From positions 19,956 through 83,955 of the forward strand of contig NZ_VSLG01000016.1 in NCBI RefSeq assembly GCF_008919445.1: a DNA stretch of 64,000 nucleotides, in the 5' to 3' direction. This DNA comes from Serinicoccus kebangsaanensis (lineage in GTDB: Bacteria > Actinomycetota > Actinomycetes > Actinomycetales > Dermatophilaceae). Positions 16,559 through 25,216 of this stretch are shown one piece after another. Below the pieces are notes generated by a model. The model was not told where the DNA came from. It searched no databases and saw nothing but the letters and a program-made list of their open reading frames with translations. The translations under genes were made by a program, and so were the position numbers. How positions within the stretch are numbered: the stretch's first letter is position 1; the number at the start of each line of letters is the position of its first letter.

Positions 16559-16727
16559 GTCGCCACCCTGCCCGACTCCCGCCGCGGAGCGCAGAAGTTG
16601 TCCACAGGTGATGAGGCTGACGACGACGGTGCCGCTAAACCGCGCCCACGCTCGGGCACTCTCCTGTGACACATCGGTCGCCAGAGCGGCAGAGACGTCA
16701 CAGATGACGGCACAGGTATGCCCGTGC

Positions 16728-17660
16728 TCACCCCTCCGTCGGCGGCACCGGGGTGGGCAGCAACCCGGCCTCCGCGCGGTCCAGCACGTGCCGGCGGAAG
16801 AGCTCCGCGGCGGGCAGCAGCCGCCGCTGCGGCGCCCAGGACAGGCCGACGTCCCGGGTCGCCGTGCGGTCCGCCAGGGCCAGGACGTGCAGCCCGGCCA
16901 CCGGCGCCGCCACCGACCCGCCCCAGCGCGTGGGGGCGACGGCGACGCCGAGCCCGGCCGCGACGTAGCCCCGCAGGGTGGGCAGGTCGGCGGCCACGAA
17001 GGAGATGCTGGGGGTGAAGCCGGCCTCGCGGCACAGCTGCTCGGTGTGCTTGCGCAGCACCGAGGTCGGGACCATCATCACGAAGTCGTCGTGGGCGACG
17101 TCGCCGAGGGCCACCTCCGGGGTGCCCACCAGGCGGTGGTCCGGCCCGACCAGGAGCCGCATCGGCTCGGCGACGAGAGCCCGCCACCGAGGCTGGTCGT
17201 CGCCGACGCGAGGACGCAGGGTCGAGAGCTCGAGGTCGACCGTGCTGTGCGGCCCCAGGGCGGTGACGGTCTCGTCCTCCTTGGTCCGCAGGTCGAGCCG
17301 GACCTCCGGGTGCGCGCGGCGAAAGCTGGTCACCAGGTCGGGGACCAGCCAGGTGCCCAGCGAGGGCTGGAAGGCGACGGTCACGGTGCCGGTCTCGGGG
17401 TCGAGCAGCTGGTGGACCGCCGCGAGACCGTCGTCCAGCTGGTGCAGCACGGCGTCCACATGACGCTTGAAGACGGTGCCGGCGTGGGTCATCCGCAGGA
17501 CCCGCCCCTCGCGGCGCAGCAGCGGGGTCCCGACCTCGCGCTCCAGCCGCGCGAGCGCCCGCGACACCGCCGGCTGGGACACCATCTCGATGTCGCTCAC
17601 CTCGGTCACCGTTACGCCGTCCGCGACGAGCTGGAACCAGCGCAGGGTGGCCACGTCCAT
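16728..17660 (-). CDS. LysR-family transcriptional regulator
   Basis: A 310-residue protein with the N-terminal winged helix (MVSQPAVSRALARLEREVGTPLLRREGRVLRMT, residues 26-58) and a C-terminal periplasmic-binding-like effector domain (TVAFQPSLGTWLVPDLV, VGPDHRL, GLGVAVAPTRWG). Start ATG 17660. The next gene on the other side is a tiny ORF read in the opposite direction, a typical position for a LysR target. Effector unknown. Confidence 0.92.
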   Translation of the reverse strand: MDVATLRWFQLVADGVTVTEVSDIEMVSQPAVSRALARLEREVGTPLLRREGRVLRMTHAGTVFKRHVDAVLHQLDDGLAAVHQLLDPETGTVTVAFQPSLGTWLVPDLVTSFRRAHPEVRLDLRTKEDETVTALGPHSTVDLELSTLRPRVGDDQPRWRALVAEPMRLLVGPDHRLVGTPEVALGDVAHDDFVMMVPTSVLRKHTEQLCREAGFTPSISFVAADLPTLRGYVAAGLGVAVAPTRWGGSVAAPVAGLHVLALADRTATRDVGLSWAPQRRLLPAAELFRRHVLDRAEAGLLPTPVPPTEG

Positions 17661-17737
17661 ACCTATGACGCTAATGCATGGGTAAGACTGTGGCTAGACA
17701 TTGGACGTATGAGTCCGTATGCCGGACCGTAGGCTTC

Positions 17738-17860
17738 ATGACGAAGTTCCTGCTCTCCCTCATGGTCGGCCGCTCCGAGCACGACATCCGTTCCTTCCCC
17801 GCGACGCGCAGCGCCGCCGTGGTCGCCTGGCCGACCACGACCCAGCGCACCCTCCGCTGA
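17738..17860 (+). CDS. Possible 40-residue small protein
   Basis: A short reading frame beginning MTKFLLSLMVGRSEHDIRS, divergent from the LysR gene, with a hydrophobic amphipathic start and a basic C-terminal half. The ribosome binding site is weak, and in-frame upstream extension is possible. The spacer 17661-17737 is AT-rich and contains TATG/CATA half sites suited to LysR binding. I cannot assign a function and it may not be translated. Confidence 0.35.
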   Translation: MTKFLLSLMVGRSEHDIRSFPATRSAAVVAWPTTTQRTLR

Positions 17861-17862
17861 CC

Positions 17863-18882
17863 TCAGCCGGTCGGGTCCTCGTCGATCGCCTCGGCGACGG
17901 CGGAGATCACCGGCCAGGCACCCTCTGAGGTGTTGCCCAGGACGCTCACCGTGGTGGACGTCCCCGGGAGGTGCGTCGAGCGCATGGACACGCCCGCGTC
18001 GTAGCCCTCGAGGATCGTCGCGGTCCTGGTCGCGTGCAGCCACACGCCCGCCCCGTAGCGCATGCCCTCGTCCGGGACGACGTGGCGCGGCCGGGTCATC
18101 GTCGTGACCGTGTCGGCTGAGACGATCCGGCCGGCGTGGAGCGCGCGCCAGAAGCGGTGCAGGTCAGCGGCCGTGCTGAACGCTCCGCCGTCACCGTTGC
18201 CCAGCACCGGGAGGTGCAGCGTGTTGACGCGGTCGCCGCTCTCGTTGAGATACCCGGTCGCGGCCGCGGCGGGCAGGTCGTCCAGGCGCAGGTAGTCGGT
18301 CTCGTGCAGCTCGGCCGGCGCGAGGACGGACCGGCGCACGGCCTCCTGGAAGGTCGCCCGCGTGAGGCGCTCGACCACGACGGCGAGCACCATGTAGCCA
18401 CCGTTGCAGTAGGCGAACCGGGCGCCGGGGGCGAAGGCCTGGGGGAGCCCGTCGAGCATCGGCAGGAAGGCCTCGGCGGTCGTGAGGGTATGCACCGGCG
18501 CCGACAGCACGTAGTCGTCCACCTCCCACCCCGCCTCCTCGTCCAGGTAGTCGCCGATCCCCGAGGTGTGGGTCAGCAGGTGCTCGATCGTGACTGCGTC
18601 GTCCACGAGCGGCAGGTCGGCACCGAGCACCTCCCGCACCCGCTGGTCGAGGCGTAGCGCGCCGTCCTCGACCAGCCGCAGGACCGCGAGCGCCGTGAAC
18701 GCCTTGCTCCCGCTGGCGAGGGCGAACCGCGTGCCCGGTGTCACCGGGACCTCGTGGGCGCGGTGCGCGAAGCCGTAGCAGCGCTCCAGGACGCGCCGGT
18801 CCTCGACGTCGACCGTCACGAGTCCGGAGAACGCCTGTCGGGAGGCTGCGGCGTCCAGCGCGGACGGGTCCAGCGTGAGCAT
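17863..18882 (-). CDS. Serine hydrolase, class C beta-lactamase/DD-peptidase fold
   Basis: A 339-residue protein with the SxxK motif SGSKAF (nucleophile serine near residue 58) and the YxN motif YCNGGYM, followed by a late HLPG segment in the place of the KTG-like triad. No signal peptide is apparent, so a cytoplasmic esterase-like function is more likely than penicillin binding. ATG 18882 lies 10 bp after the stop of the binding-protein gene, so it belongs to the same operon. Confidence 0.85.
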   Translation of the reverse strand: MLTLDPSALDAAASRQAFSGLVTVDVEDRRVLERCYGFAHRAHEVPVTPGTRFALASGSKAFTALAVLRLVEDGALRLDQRVREVLGADLPLVDDAVTIEHLLTHTSGIGDYLDEEAGWEVDDYVLSAPVHTLTTAEAFLPMLDGLPQAFAPGARFAYCNGGYMVLAVVVERLTRATFQEAVRRSVLAPAELHETDYLRLDDLPAAAATGYLNESGDRVNTLHLPVLGNGDGGAFSTAADLHRFWRALHAGRIVSADTVTTMTRPRHVVPDEGMRYGAGVWLHATRTATILEGYDAGVSMRSTHLPGTSTTVSVLGNTSEGAWPVISAVAEAIDEDPTG

Positions 18883-18892
18883 CGGGGTCGCC

Positions 18893-19894
18893 CTAGGAGC
18901 CCCAGCAGGTCCGGACGCCGAACTCCACCCGGCGGGACTCGACACCCTCCACCGGGTCGTCGCTGATCAGCTCGGTGCCGGTGTCGAGGTATCCCGTGGG
19001 TTGGTCGCCCTCACGCACCGCGTCGGCGATCGCCTCGACGCCCTCCCGGGCCATGTTCTGCGGGTACTGCGACGCGGTGGCGTCGATGAGCCCGGGCCGG
19101 ACGCCCTCGCGCATCGTGCGGCAGCCTCCGTCGACCGACACCATGACGATCTGATCCATGTCGGCCCCGGCGTCCTCGAGCGCGGCGAGCGCCCCGAGCG
19201 CCGCGGGTTCGTTCACCGTGTAGACCACGTTGACGTCCGGGTGCTCGGCGAGCACCTGGGTCATCGCGACCGCGGCTTTGTCGCGATCCCCCTCCGTGTC
19301 CACCGACGCGACGATCGCCGCGTCGCCCTCCTCGATGCCGAAACCGCTGAGGAAGCCCGCATGCCGCTGCTCCCCGGTGCTGACTCCCGGCGTCAGGTCC
19401 AGAGTCGCGATCCGGGGCTCCAGCCCGAGCTCGGCAGCCTTCGCCGCGGCATACCGCCCGATGAGCTCGCCGGCCCGCTCGTTGTCGGTCGCGAAGGTGG
19501 CATCCACCGCCTCCGGCGGGTCCGTCGGCGTGTCGACCGCTATCACCAGCACCCCGGCCTCCTGTGCGCGGGTGATCGCGGCGCTGAGCGCCTCGGCGTC
19601 CGTCGGCGCGATGAGGATGCCGTCCGCCCCCTCGGCCACCATCTCCTCGAGCGCCCTCTCCTGCGAGGCCACGTCGGTGTCGCTCTCGCCGGTCGCGGTG
19701 AGCAGCTCGACGTCGAGGTCGGCGGCCGTGTCCTGCGCCACCTCGCGCATCTCGACCCAGTACGGGTTCTCCTCCTGCTTGGTGATGAGCCCGACGGTGA
19801 CCGGCTCCTGATCCTCCTGCGTGCAGCCCGCGAGCGCCGCCCCGGCGACCAGGGTCGCCGCCAGCAGGGTATGCACCCTCCCGCGCCTCACCAT
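18893..19894 (-). CDS. Sugar-binding lipoprotein, periplasmic-binding protein type 1 (RbsB-like)
   Basis: A 333-residue lipoprotein: basic start, hydrophobic core and the lipobox LAGC, then VTVGLITKQEENPYWVEM, a typical opening of ribose/xylose-type binding proteins, with ADGILIAPTDAEAL and VIAVDTPTDPPEAVDATF. The ATG at 19892-19894 overlaps the MFS stop. No ABC ATPase or permease gene lies anywhere near; instead it is sandwiched between a FucP-like carrier and a serine hydrolase. It may serve a distant ABC system or sensor. Confidence 0.88.
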   Translation of the reverse strand: MVRRGRVHTLLAATLVAGAALAGCTQEDQEPVTVGLITKQEENPYWVEMREVAQDTAADLDVELLTATGESDTDVASQERALEEMVAEGADGILIAPTDAEALSAAITRAQEAGVLVIAVDTPTDPPEAVDATFATDNERAGELIGRYAAAKAAELGLEPRIATLDLTPGVSTGEQRHAGFLSGFGIEEGDAAIVASVDTEGDRDKAAVAMTQVLAEHPDVNVVYTVNEPAALGALAALEDAGADMDQIVMVSVDGGCRTMREGVRPGLIDATASQYPQNMAREGVEAIADAVREGDQPTGYLDTGTELISDDPVEGVESRRVEFGVRTCWGS

Positions 19895-21228
19895 TCCTGT
19901 GCACCCACCTCGGGCGCCGGTGCCGGTGCCGCGTCGGGACGGTCGGTGCGCAGGTCGAAGACCGCGTACGCGGCGACCAGGGCCAGGCATACCCCCGGGA
20001 CGACGTAGCCCGCCGCCGAGCCGGCGCTGTCCATCACCGCCGCATGGATCATCGGCACGAGCGCGCCACCGAGGATCGCCATGACGAGGCCGGCCGAGCC
20101 GAACTTCGCGTCCGGCCCGAGCCCCTGCAGGGCCAGGCCGTAGATCGTCGGGAACATCAGGGACAGGGCCGCGGAGATCGCCACGACGGCGATCAGCCCG
20201 ACGACGTTGAGGACGAACATCGAGGTGAGGCAGCAGGCCACCCCGAAGAGCGCCATGACGAGCAGCAGCAGCGCCGGGCGCACGATCCCGAGCAGCCAGG
20301 TCATGACGAAGCGCGAGACGAGGAAGATGAGCAGGCTCGCCTGCAGCCACCACCCCGCGGCGGCGGAGGAGGTCCCGGCGACGTCCTGGGCGTAGAGGAT
20401 GGTGAAGGTCCAGGTGCAGGTCTGGGCGGCGACGTTGAAGAACTGGGCGAGCACGCCGTAGCGGTAGTGCCGGTTGGCCCACAGCCGGGCCAGCGTGCCA
20501 CCGCCGCCCTCGGTCAGGTCCACGGCCTCGGGCTGGCTCGGCAGCTGCATCTTGCGGAAGGCGATGAGCAGCCAGATCGCGACCAGGATCGCCGCGATGA
20601 CGAGGTAGGGCCGCAGCACCAGCAGGAGGTCGGCCTCCTGGCTGGCGACCAGCTCAGCCTCGCTCATGATGGTCTTGCTCTCCTCCGGCGTGAGGTTGGG
20701 GAGGATGAGCACGGCACCCATGAGCACGCCGAGGTTGGCGCCGACGGGGTTGAACGACTGGGCCAGGTTGAGCCGCTGGGTGGAGCTCGCCTCGTCGCCC
20801 ATGGCGATGACGAAGGGGTTCGCCGAGGTCTCCAGGATGGACAGGCCCGCGGCGAGCACGAAGAGCGCCAGCAGGAACATGTTGTAGGCCAGGAGCTGGC
20901 TGGCGGGGATGAAGAGGAAGCCGCCGAGGGCGGCCAGCCCGAGCCCGACCAGGACGCCTGCCTTGAAGCCGAAGCGGGAGTTGATGAAGGCGGCGGGGAT
21001 CGCCAGCAGGAAGTAGGCGCCGTAGTAGGCGAACTGGACCAGCGAGGACTGGAAGTTCGACATGCTGAAGATGCCGCGGAAGACGCCGACGAGGATGTCG
21101 GTGAGGTTGGCCGCCATGCCCCAGGCGGCGAAGCACAGGACGAGCAGGATGAAGGGGACGCGCAGGTGTTGCGCCACCAGCGGTGCGCTGCGCTGGTCGG
21201 CGTCCGTCTCGGCCGGCACCGTTGCCAT
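19888..21228 (-). CDS. FucP-type MFS sugar:proton symporter
   Basis: A 446-residue, 12-helix major facilitator of the L-fucose permease subgroup. The start PFILLVLCFAAWGMAANLTDILVG with FRGIFSMSNFQSSLVQFAYYGAYFL, and ETSANPFVIAMGDE in helix 4-5, are hallmarks of FucP; the acidic residue of NLTD corresponds to a proton-coupling position. Strong AGGAGGGGAG site before ATG 21228. It leads an operon with the binding protein and serine hydrolase and is divergent from an SDR gene. L-fucose or a related hexose is the likely substrate. Confidence 0.9.
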   Translation of the reverse strand: MATVPAETDADQRSAPLVAQHLRVPFILLVLCFAAWGMAANLTDILVGVFRGIFSMSNFQSSLVQFAYYGAYFLLAIPAAFINSRFGFKAGVLVGLGLAALGGFLFIPASQLLAYNMFLLALFVLAAGLSILETSANPFVIAMGDEASSTQRLNLAQSFNPVGANLGVLMGAVLILPNLTPEESKTIMSEAELVASQEADLLLVLRPYLVIAAILVAIWLLIAFRKMQLPSQPEAVDLTEGGGGTLARLWANRHYRYGVLAQFFNVAAQTCTWTFTILYAQDVAGTSSAAAGWWLQASLLIFLVSRFVMTWLLGIVRPALLLLVMALFGVACCLTSMFVLNVVGLIAVVAISAALSLMFPTIYGLALQGLGPDAKFGSAGLVMAILGGALVPMIHAAVMDSAGSAAGYVVPGVCLALVAAYAVFDLRTDRPDAAPAPAPEVGAQEW

Positions 21229-21242
21229 CCGAACTCCCCTCC

Positions 21243-21255
21243 TGACGTGACGTCA
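21243..21255. promoter_or_regulatory. 13-bp palindrome TGACGTGACGTCA in the divergent promoter region
   Basis: Perfect 6-bp arms around one base, located 15 bp upstream of the FucP-type gene in the 109-bp spacer shared with the SDR gene. Candidate binding site for a sugar-responsive regulator, not identified in the window. Confidence 0.5.
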
Positions 21256-21337
21256 AGCAGTCCCTGGGGTGACAGTAACCCACGCGGGCCTCGCGCACTA
21301 CCCTGGCGGGCACCAGCCCACGACGAGCGGAGCGCCC

Positions 21338-22150
21338 GTGCAGATCTCCCACCAGACCTTCGTCGTGACCGGCGCCGGCAACGGCATCGGACGCGAGATC
21401 GCCCTCGAGCTGCTGCGGCGGGAGGCGCGGGTCGCGGCCGTGGACGTGCGCGAGGAGTCCCTCCAGGAGACCGCCCGGCTGGCCGGCGCCGGCGACCGGG
21501 TGTCCGTGCATACCGTCGACATCACCGACCGGGACGCCGTCCAGGCGTTGCCGGGCGAGGTGATCGCGCACCACGGTCACCTCGACGGGCTGCTCAACGT
21601 CGCGGGGATCATCCAGGAGTTCGTCCCCTTCATGGAGCTGTCCGGGGAGGCGATGCGCAGGGTGCTCGACGTCAACCTGTGGGGCACCATCCACACCGCG
21701 CAGGCCTGCCTGCCGCACCTCGTCGAGCGCCCCGAGGCGTGCCTGGTCAACGTGTCCAGCATGGGCGGGTTCGTCCCCGTCCCGGGGCAGACGATCTACG
21801 GCGCGAGCAAGGCCGCCGTCCGGCTGCTGACCGAGGGCCTGTATGCCGAGCTGCGCGGCACCGCGGTCGCGGTCAGCGTGGTCTTCCCGGGAGCGATCGG
21901 GACCGACATCACGACCAACTCCGGGGTCGCCTCGCCCGGCGGCGGGGGCCAGGAGCGCGCGGAGTCGGGTGCGCACCGGACGCTGCCCCCGGCCAGGGCC
22001 GCCCGGATCATCGTCGACGAGGCGGTCGTCAAGGGCAGGTACCGCGTCACCGTCGGCTCCGACGCCGCCATGCTGGACCGGCTCTCCCGGGTCGCCCCGC
22101 AGCGGGCCACCGACCTCATCGCCCGGCGGATGGGCGACCTGCTCGGCTGA
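21338..22150 (+). CDS. Short-chain dehydrogenase/reductase
   Basis: A 270-residue classical SDR: TGAGNGIGREIALEL (TGxxxGxG cofactor loop), VDVREES (Asp after beta2 suggesting NAD preference), NVAGI, catalytic Ser in VNVSSMGG and YxxxK in YGASKAA. Start GTG 21338, since the fold begins there; the 23 residues upstream are not conserved-looking. Divergent from the sugar transporter operon, so oxidation of the imported sugar is possible but unproven. Confidence 0.88.
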   Translation: MQISHQTFVVTGAGNGIGREIALELLRREARVAAVDVREESLQETARLAGAGDRVSVHTVDITDRDAVQALPGEVIAHHGHLDGLLNVAGIIQEFVPFMELSGEAMRRVLDVNLWGTIHTAQACLPHLVERPEACLVNVSSMGGFVPVPGQTIYGASKAAVRLLTEGLYAELRGTAVAVSVVFPGAIGTDITTNSGVASPGGGGQERAESGAHRTLPPARAARIIVDEAVVKGRYRVTVGSDAAMLDRLSRVAPQRATDLIARRMGDLLG

Positions 22151-22180
22151 GCCCCGGAATACAACAGCCCCCCACGCGTT

Positions 22181-22199
22181 ATATAGTTGATTCGTCAAC
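22181..22199. promoter_or_regulatory. Promoter and GTTGA/TCAAC operator of the flavin operon
   Basis: An AT-rich ATATAG -10-like stretch abuts the inverted repeat GTTGA-TTCG-TCAAC (22186-22199), immediately before the leader of the LLM oxidoreductase gene. MarR- or TetR-type control is plausible; no regulator gene is adjacent. Confidence 0.5.
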
Positions 22200-22220
22200 A
22201 ACCTGTGGAGGGTGAGTCAG

Positions 22221-23378
22221 ATGCAGTTCGGGATCTTCAGCGTCGGCGACGTCACGCCGGACCCCACGACCGGACGGACCCCGACCGAGGGGGAGCGCAT
22301 CAGCGCGATGACGGCGTATGCCCTGAAGGCCGAGGAGGTCGGGCTCGACGTCTTCGCGACCGGGGAGCACCACAACCCGCCGTTCGTGCCCTCCGCGCCC
22401 ACGACCCACCTGGCCTGGATCGCGGCGCAGACGCAGGACCTGCTGCTGTCCACGTCGACCACGCTGATCACCACGACCGACCCGGTCCGGATCGCCGAGG
22501 ACTACGCCTTCCTGCAGCACCTCTCCGGTGGGCGGGTGGACCTGATGATGGGCCGCGGCAACACCGGCCCCGTCTACCCGTGGTTCGGCAAGGACATCCG
22601 CCAGGGCATCCCGCTCGCGGTGGAGAACTACCACCTGCTGCGCCGGCTGTGGCGGGAGGACGTCGTCGACTGGCAGGGGAAGTTCCGCACCCCGCTGCAG
22701 GGCTTCACCTCGACGCCGCGGCCGCTGGACGGCACCCCGCCGTTCGTCTGGCACGGGTCGATCCGGTCCACCGAGATCGCCGAGCAGGCGGCCTACTACG
22801 GCGACGGCTTCTTCCACAACAACATCTTCTGGGACATGGGCCACACCGCCCAGATGGTGAACCTCTACCGGCGCCGCTTCGAGCACTACGGTCACGGGGG
22901 CGCCGACCAGGCGGTCGTCGGCCTCGGCGGCCAGGTCTTCATGGCCGGCTCGGAGGCGGAGGCGAAGCGGGCGTTCCGGCCCTACTTCGACGAGGCGCCC
23001 GTCTACGGCCACGGGCCGAGCCTGGAGGACTTCACCCGGATGACCCCGCTGACCGTGGGCACGCCCGAGATGGTCATCGAGCGGACCCTCGGGTTCGCCG
23101 ACGCCGTGGGTGACTACCAGCGGCAGCTGTTCCTCATGGACCACGCCGGCCTGCCGACCGACGTCGTCCTGGAGCAGATCGAGATCCTCGGCCGCGAGGT
23201 CGTGCCGGTGCTGCGCCGCGAGTTCGAGGCGCGCCGCCCTGCGCACGTCCCGAGCGACCCGCCCACCCACCGCTCGCTCGTGGCGGCCGGCCCCGACGCG
23301 CCGCACCACCTGGTGGCACCGGCGGCGAAGGCCGACGTCGCCACCCCGAGCGGCGACCCGGCCACGGTGTCCGGCTGA
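22221..23378 (+). CDS. LLM-class flavin-dependent oxidoreductase, CE1758 type
   Basis: A 385-residue bacterial-luciferase-like TIM barrel protein. MQFGIFSVGDVTPDP, GEHHNPPFVPSAP, STSTTLITTTDPVRIAEDYAFL and MMGRGNTGPVYPWFG are typical of the group first catalogued from Corynebacterium as CE1758. ATG 22221 has GGAGGG eight bases upstream; GTG 22212 is the alternative. The C-terminal 50 residues are Ala/Pro-rich and outside the barrel. It is followed after 31 bp by an FMN reductase, so the two form a two-component flavin monooxygenase. Confidence 0.9.
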   Translation: MQFGIFSVGDVTPDPTTGRTPTEGERISAMTAYALKAEEVGLDVFATGEHHNPPFVPSAPTTHLAWIAAQTQDLLLSTSTTLITTTDPVRIAEDYAFLQHLSGGRVDLMMGRGNTGPVYPWFGKDIRQGIPLAVENYHLLRRLWREDVVDWQGKFRTPLQGFTSTPRPLDGTPPFVWHGSIRSTEIAEQAAYYGDGFFHNNIFWDMGHTAQMVNLYRRRFEHYGHGGADQAVVGLGGQVFMAGSEAEAKRAFRPYFDEAPVYGHGPSLEDFTRMTPLTVGTPEMVIERTLGFADAVGDYQRQLFLMDHAGLPTDVVLEQIEILGREVVPVLRREFEARRPAHVPSDPPTHRSLVAAGPDAPHHLVAPAAKADVATPSGDPATVSG

Positions 23379-23409
23379 CCCGCACCCGGCATACCTCAAG
23401 GAGCACGTC

Positions 23410-24048
23410 ATGACCCGACGCATCGTCGTCCTCACCGCCGGCCTCTCCCAGCCGAGCTCCACCCGGCTGCTCGCCGACCGCCTCGCCGACGCCGTGACCG
23501 CCCAGATCGGCGCGCGGGGCGAGTCGGCGCAGGTCGAGGTGATCGAGCTGCGCGAGCTGGCCCACGACCTGGCCACCACGATGACCACGGGAGGTATGCC
23601 CACGCCCGCCGTCGAGCGCGCGCGGGAGACCGTGGCCGGCGCCGACGCGCTGATCGCGGTGACCCCGGTCTTCGCGGCCAGCTACTCCGGGCTCTTCAAG
23701 ATGTTCGTGGACGTGCTCGAGCCGGAGTCGATCGCCGGGACGCCGGTGCTGGTCGCCGCGACGGCGGGCACGGCGCGGCACCAGCTCGTCCTCGACCACG
23801 CGCTGCGTCCGCTCTTCAGCTACCTGCGGGCGGCGGTCGTGCCGAGCGGCGTCTTCGCAGCCACCGACGACTTCGGCGGGCCGGGATCGGCCGAGCTGGG
23901 GCGGCGGATCACCCGGGCCGCGGAGGAGATGGCGGGCGCCGTCGTCTCGGCGGGGGTCGAGGGTTTCGCCCCGGCCGCGGCGCGCCGGCGTGACCGGGCC
24001 GAGGAGCCCACCGACTTCGCCGACCTGCTGGCGAGCCTGGGCCAGTAG
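23410..24048 (+). CDS. NAD(P)H-dependent FMN reductase, CE1759 type
   Basis: A 212-residue flavodoxin-like reductase: VLTAGLSQPSSTRLLADRL (FMN phosphate loop), AVTPVFAASYSGLFKMFVDVLEP and AATAGTARHQLVLDHALRPLF. It is the usual partner of CE1758-type monooxygenases and would supply reduced FMN. ATG 23410 after AAGGAGCAC. Stop TAG at 24046-24048 is followed 17 bp later by a 52-bp palindromic repeat. Confidence 0.9.
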   Translation: MTRRIVVLTAGLSQPSSTRLLADRLADAVTAQIGARGESAQVEVIELRELAHDLATTMTTGGMPTPAVERARETVAGADALIAVTPVFAASYSGLFKMFVDVLEPESIAGTPVLVAATAGTARHQLVLDHALRPLFSYLRAAVVPSGVFAATDDFGGPGSAELGRRITRAAEEMAGAVVSAGVEGFAPAAARRRDRAEEPTDFADLLASLGQ

Positions 24049-24065
24049 CGATCCTCGTGCCCACC

Positions 24066-24117
24066 GAATTCGACCTCTCGATTGTCTGCCATGGCGAGCA
24101 TTCGAGAGGTCGAATTC
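24066..24117. repeat. 52-bp palindromic repeat, family A copy 1
   Basis: Starts GAATTCGACCTCTCGA, is centred on CCATGG and ends CGAGAGGTCGAATTC. Nearly perfect palindrome, 17 bp after the FMN reductase stop. First of five equal-length copies. Confidence 0.92.
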
Positions 24118-24172
24118 GTGCGGGCGGATCCCGTCGCGGGGTCCGCTCAGGTCGGCGGGGCACACTGAGCGC

Positions 24173-24886
24173 GTGAACGGTCAGCGACGCGGCGGAGGAT
24201 GCACGAGCGTGCTCAGCGTGCTGCTCGTCCTGGGGCTGGTCATCGGCCTCATGGTCTACCTCTCGCCGACCCTCGACCTGGGCAACGTGCAGCGCACCGT
24301 CACGCCGGACCGGATGGACGGCGTGCCCGGTTCCGGCGGCGAGGGCTACACCTTCATGCAGGTGACCGACGACGGGTCACCGATCACCTGGCCCTGTGAC
24401 GAGGTCATCGAGATCGAGGTGAACCCGCAGGGTGCGCCCGACGGGTATGCCGACCTGGTCGCCGGCGCCGTCGGCCGGCTCAACGAGGTGAGCGGCTTCA
24501 CGTTCGAGGTGACGGGCGAGACCGATGACCGCGAGTTCCTGGGCCGGGGGCGCGGGCCGGTCCTGCTGGGGTGGGCCGACGAGGCGGAGGTGCCGGAGCT
24601 GACCGGTCCGACCGCTGGGCTGGGAGGTGCGGCCTACGTCATCGGGCCCGGGGGAGCGGCCCGCTCGGTGGGCGGCATGGTCGTGCTGGACACCGACCTG
24701 CCCGGGTTCTGGCTGGGCGGCCTGGACGAGGAGACGGTGATCCTGCACGAGCTCATCCACGTCCTCGGGCTGGGTCACTCGCAGGATCCGGTGCAGCTCA
24801 TGGCGGCGGAGAACTCGGGGCAGGACGAGCTCGGCGAGGGGGACCTGGCCGGCCTGGCCGCGCTGGAGGAGGCCACCTGCGGGTGA
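24173..24886 (+). CDS. Membrane-anchored metzincin-like zinc metalloprotease
   Basis: A 237-residue protein: one N-terminal membrane segment (VLSVLLVLGLVIGLMVYL, residues 12-29) followed by an extracellular domain with the metzincin motif HELIHVLGLGH (three zinc-binding His, catalytic Glu) and a downstream LMAAEN where the Met-turn is expected. CDEVIEIEVNP opens the catalytic domain, as in matrixin-like actinobacterial proteins. GTG 24173 lies 6 bp after CACACT, so a leaderless transcript is likely. A family A palindrome starts 17 bp after its stop. Confidence 0.85.
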   Translation: MNGQRRGGGCTSVLSVLLVLGLVIGLMVYLSPTLDLGNVQRTVTPDRMDGVPGSGGEGYTFMQVTDDGSPITWPCDEVIEIEVNPQGAPDGYADLVAGAVGRLNEVSGFTFEVTGETDDREFLGRGRGPVLLGWADEAEVPELTGPTAGLGGAAYVIGPGGAARSVGGMVVLDTDLPGFWLGGLDEETVILHELIHVLGLGHSQDPVQLMAAENSGQDELGEGDLAGLAALEEATCG

Positions 24887-24903
24887 GGGGCGCTCGACCC
24901 CTC

Positions 24904-24955
24904 GGATTCGACTACGCGAATCGTCGCCATGGCGACGATTCGAGAGGTCGAAATC
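24904..24955. repeat. 52-bp palindromic repeat, family A copy 2
   Basis: Diverged copy (GGATTCGACTACGCGA...GAGAGGTCGAAATC) with a perfect 26-bp inner palindrome centred on CCATGG. Starts 17 bp after the metalloprotease stop, the same distance as copy 1 from its gene. Confidence 0.88.
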
Positions 24956-24998
24956 GCGAGGTCGGCACAGGGAGGTCGACGACGGCCAGGATGCACGA

Positions 24999-25029
24999 AG
25001 CCGCCCCCGGACCAGGTCCGGGGGCGGCT
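24999..25029 (-). terminator. Strong hairpin terminator after the 30-residue peptide gene
   Basis: AGCCGCCCCCGGAC and its exact complement form a 14-bp stem with a 3-nt CAG loop, 16 bp after the stop of the small gene on the minus strand. Confidence 0.75.
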
Positions 25030-25045
25030 CCGTGTGCGTGTCGGG

Positions 25046-25138
25046 TCAGCCGCGCAGGTGCTCGATCGGGCGCCAGGAGCGACCGATCTCGAGGATCACG
25101 TGGGTGCTGCTGCGGAGAGCCTTGGACAGAGCGGTCAT
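25046..25138 (-). CDS. 30-residue peptide divergent from a LysR gene
   Basis: A complete tiny gene: AAAGGTGG Shine-Dalgarno, ATG 25138, 30 codons, TGA, then a perfect 14-bp terminator hairpin. The peptide begins MTALSKALRSSTHVILEIG and ends RSWRPIEHLRG; it is basic and amphipathic with one tryptophan. It is transcribed away from the LysR gene 25244 through an AT-rich shared promoter region. I do not recognise a characterised family. The arrangement suggests either a regulated small protein or a leader peptide, though no downstream gene on that strand follows the terminator. Confidence 0.7.
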   Translation of the reverse strand: MTALSKALRSSTHVILEIGRSWRPIEHLRG

Positions 25139-25216
25139 GATGGCCACCTTTCTTCGTGTCGGGGTCTGACAGGTACTACTCTGACACTCTTTTTCTGTTA
25201 GCACAAGCGAACATTT

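Noticed and set aside
16590..16615. DnaA-box-like TGTCCACAGG as an origin
   Set aside because: A single near-match inside or beside a coding frame, with no cluster of boxes or AT-rich unwinding region.
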